From Clostridia bacterium (lineage in GTDB: Bacteria > Bacillota_A > Clostridia > Christensenellales > Borkfalkiaceae): a stretch of 6,510 bases of DNA. The first letter of the stretch is position 1. The number at the start of each line of letters is the position of its first letter. Of this stretch, positions 6,243 to 6,510 are shown piece by piece. The notes under the pieces are model-generated. The model was not told the origin of the DNA. It was given only the letters and a program-made list of their open reading frames with translations, and did no database searches. The stretch is taken from NCBI GenBank assembly GCA_017462505.1, contig JAFTQY010000089.1:1-6510 (forward strand). Reading direction: 5' to 3'. A program made the position numbers and the translations under genes.

Positions 6243-6510
6243 TTATTTAAGGATTTTCGTGATAACACCGGAACCAACCGTTCTGCCGCCTTCACGGATA
6301 GCAAAACGAAGACCTTCTTCGAGTGCTACGGGCTTAATGAGAACAACTTTCATTTCGATGTTGTCGCCGGGCATAACCATTTCTACGCCTTCGGGAAGTT
6401 CGATCTTACCCGTAACGTCCGTCGTACGTACGAAGAACTGAGGACGATAGTTGTTGAAGAATGCGGTATGACGACCACCTTCCTCCTTCTTCAAAACGTA
6501 TACCTGAGCC
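6243..6510 (-). CDS. tuf: Translation elongation factor Tu, C-terminal part (5' end outside window)
   Basis: The frame enters from the right edge with [15 protein letters not shown] and continues through FRTTDVTG-like [23 protein letters not shown] and [17 protein letters not shown] to the stop. These are hallmark sequences of EF-Tu domain III, which contacts tRNA and EF-Ts. EF-Tu carries aminoacyl-tRNA to the ribosome in a GTP-dependent way. Only the last 89 residues are visible; the GTPase domain and domain II lie outside. The TTG at 6494 is an internal leucine of VLKKEEGG, not a start. Small departures from the common consensus are [11 protein letters not shown] (usually FFNGYRPQFYF) and the KILK terminus (usually KIIE or KILE). 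A strong terminator follows. Confidence 0.97.
   Translation of the reverse strand, partial: AQVYVLKKEEGGRHTAFFNNYRPQFFVRTTDVTGKIELPEGVEMVMPGDNIEMKVVLIKPVALEEGLRFAIREGGRTVGSGVITKILK

Overview
The window looks like a housekeeping chromosomal segment from a low-to-moderate GC Gram-positive bacterium, most likely a member of the Clostridia (Bacillota). This is inferred from several signs: the gene order cupin-type HTH regulator followed by potABCD; the strong purine-rich Shine-Dalgarno sites; a substrate-binding protein that is a lipoprotein rather than a periplasmic protein; and an EF-Tu C-terminus of bacterial type. The species cannot be named from sequence alone.

Positions 2-5060 on the + strand form one operon for polyamine (spermidine/putrescine) uptake. 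It opens with the 3' part of an XRE/PuuR-like regulator with a cupin sensor domain, whose 5' end lies outside the window. Four tightly packed genes follow: potA (ATPase), potB and potC (permeases) and potD (binding lipoprotein). potA/potB and potC/potD overlap by ATGA, and potB/potC overlap by 7 nt, which suggests translational coupling. A GC-rich hairpin with a T-rich tail closes the operon right after potD. PotD would capture polyamine outside the membrane, PotB and PotC form the channel, and PotA drives import. The regulator probably senses polyamines and controls the operon.

Positions 4996-5178 separate convergent genes. They hold the pot terminator and two near-identical 29-bp palindromic repeats with a related half-site between them. 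Positions 5179-6027 (- strand) encode a CPBP-family intramembrane protease homologue with its own extended -10 promoter at 6091-6119. Positions 6028-6242 hold that promoter and the terminator of tuf. Positions 6243-6510 (- strand) are the 3' end of the EF-Tu gene, cut by the window edge.

I found no mobile element, CRISPR array, RNA gene or convincingly new multi-gene system. The most unusual things are protein-level: a PotA with a second, diverged TOBE-like regulatory domain plus an insertion in the nucleotide-binding domain; a PotD about 100 residues longer than the classical one, with two discrete insertions; and the paired palindromic repeats between convergent genes.
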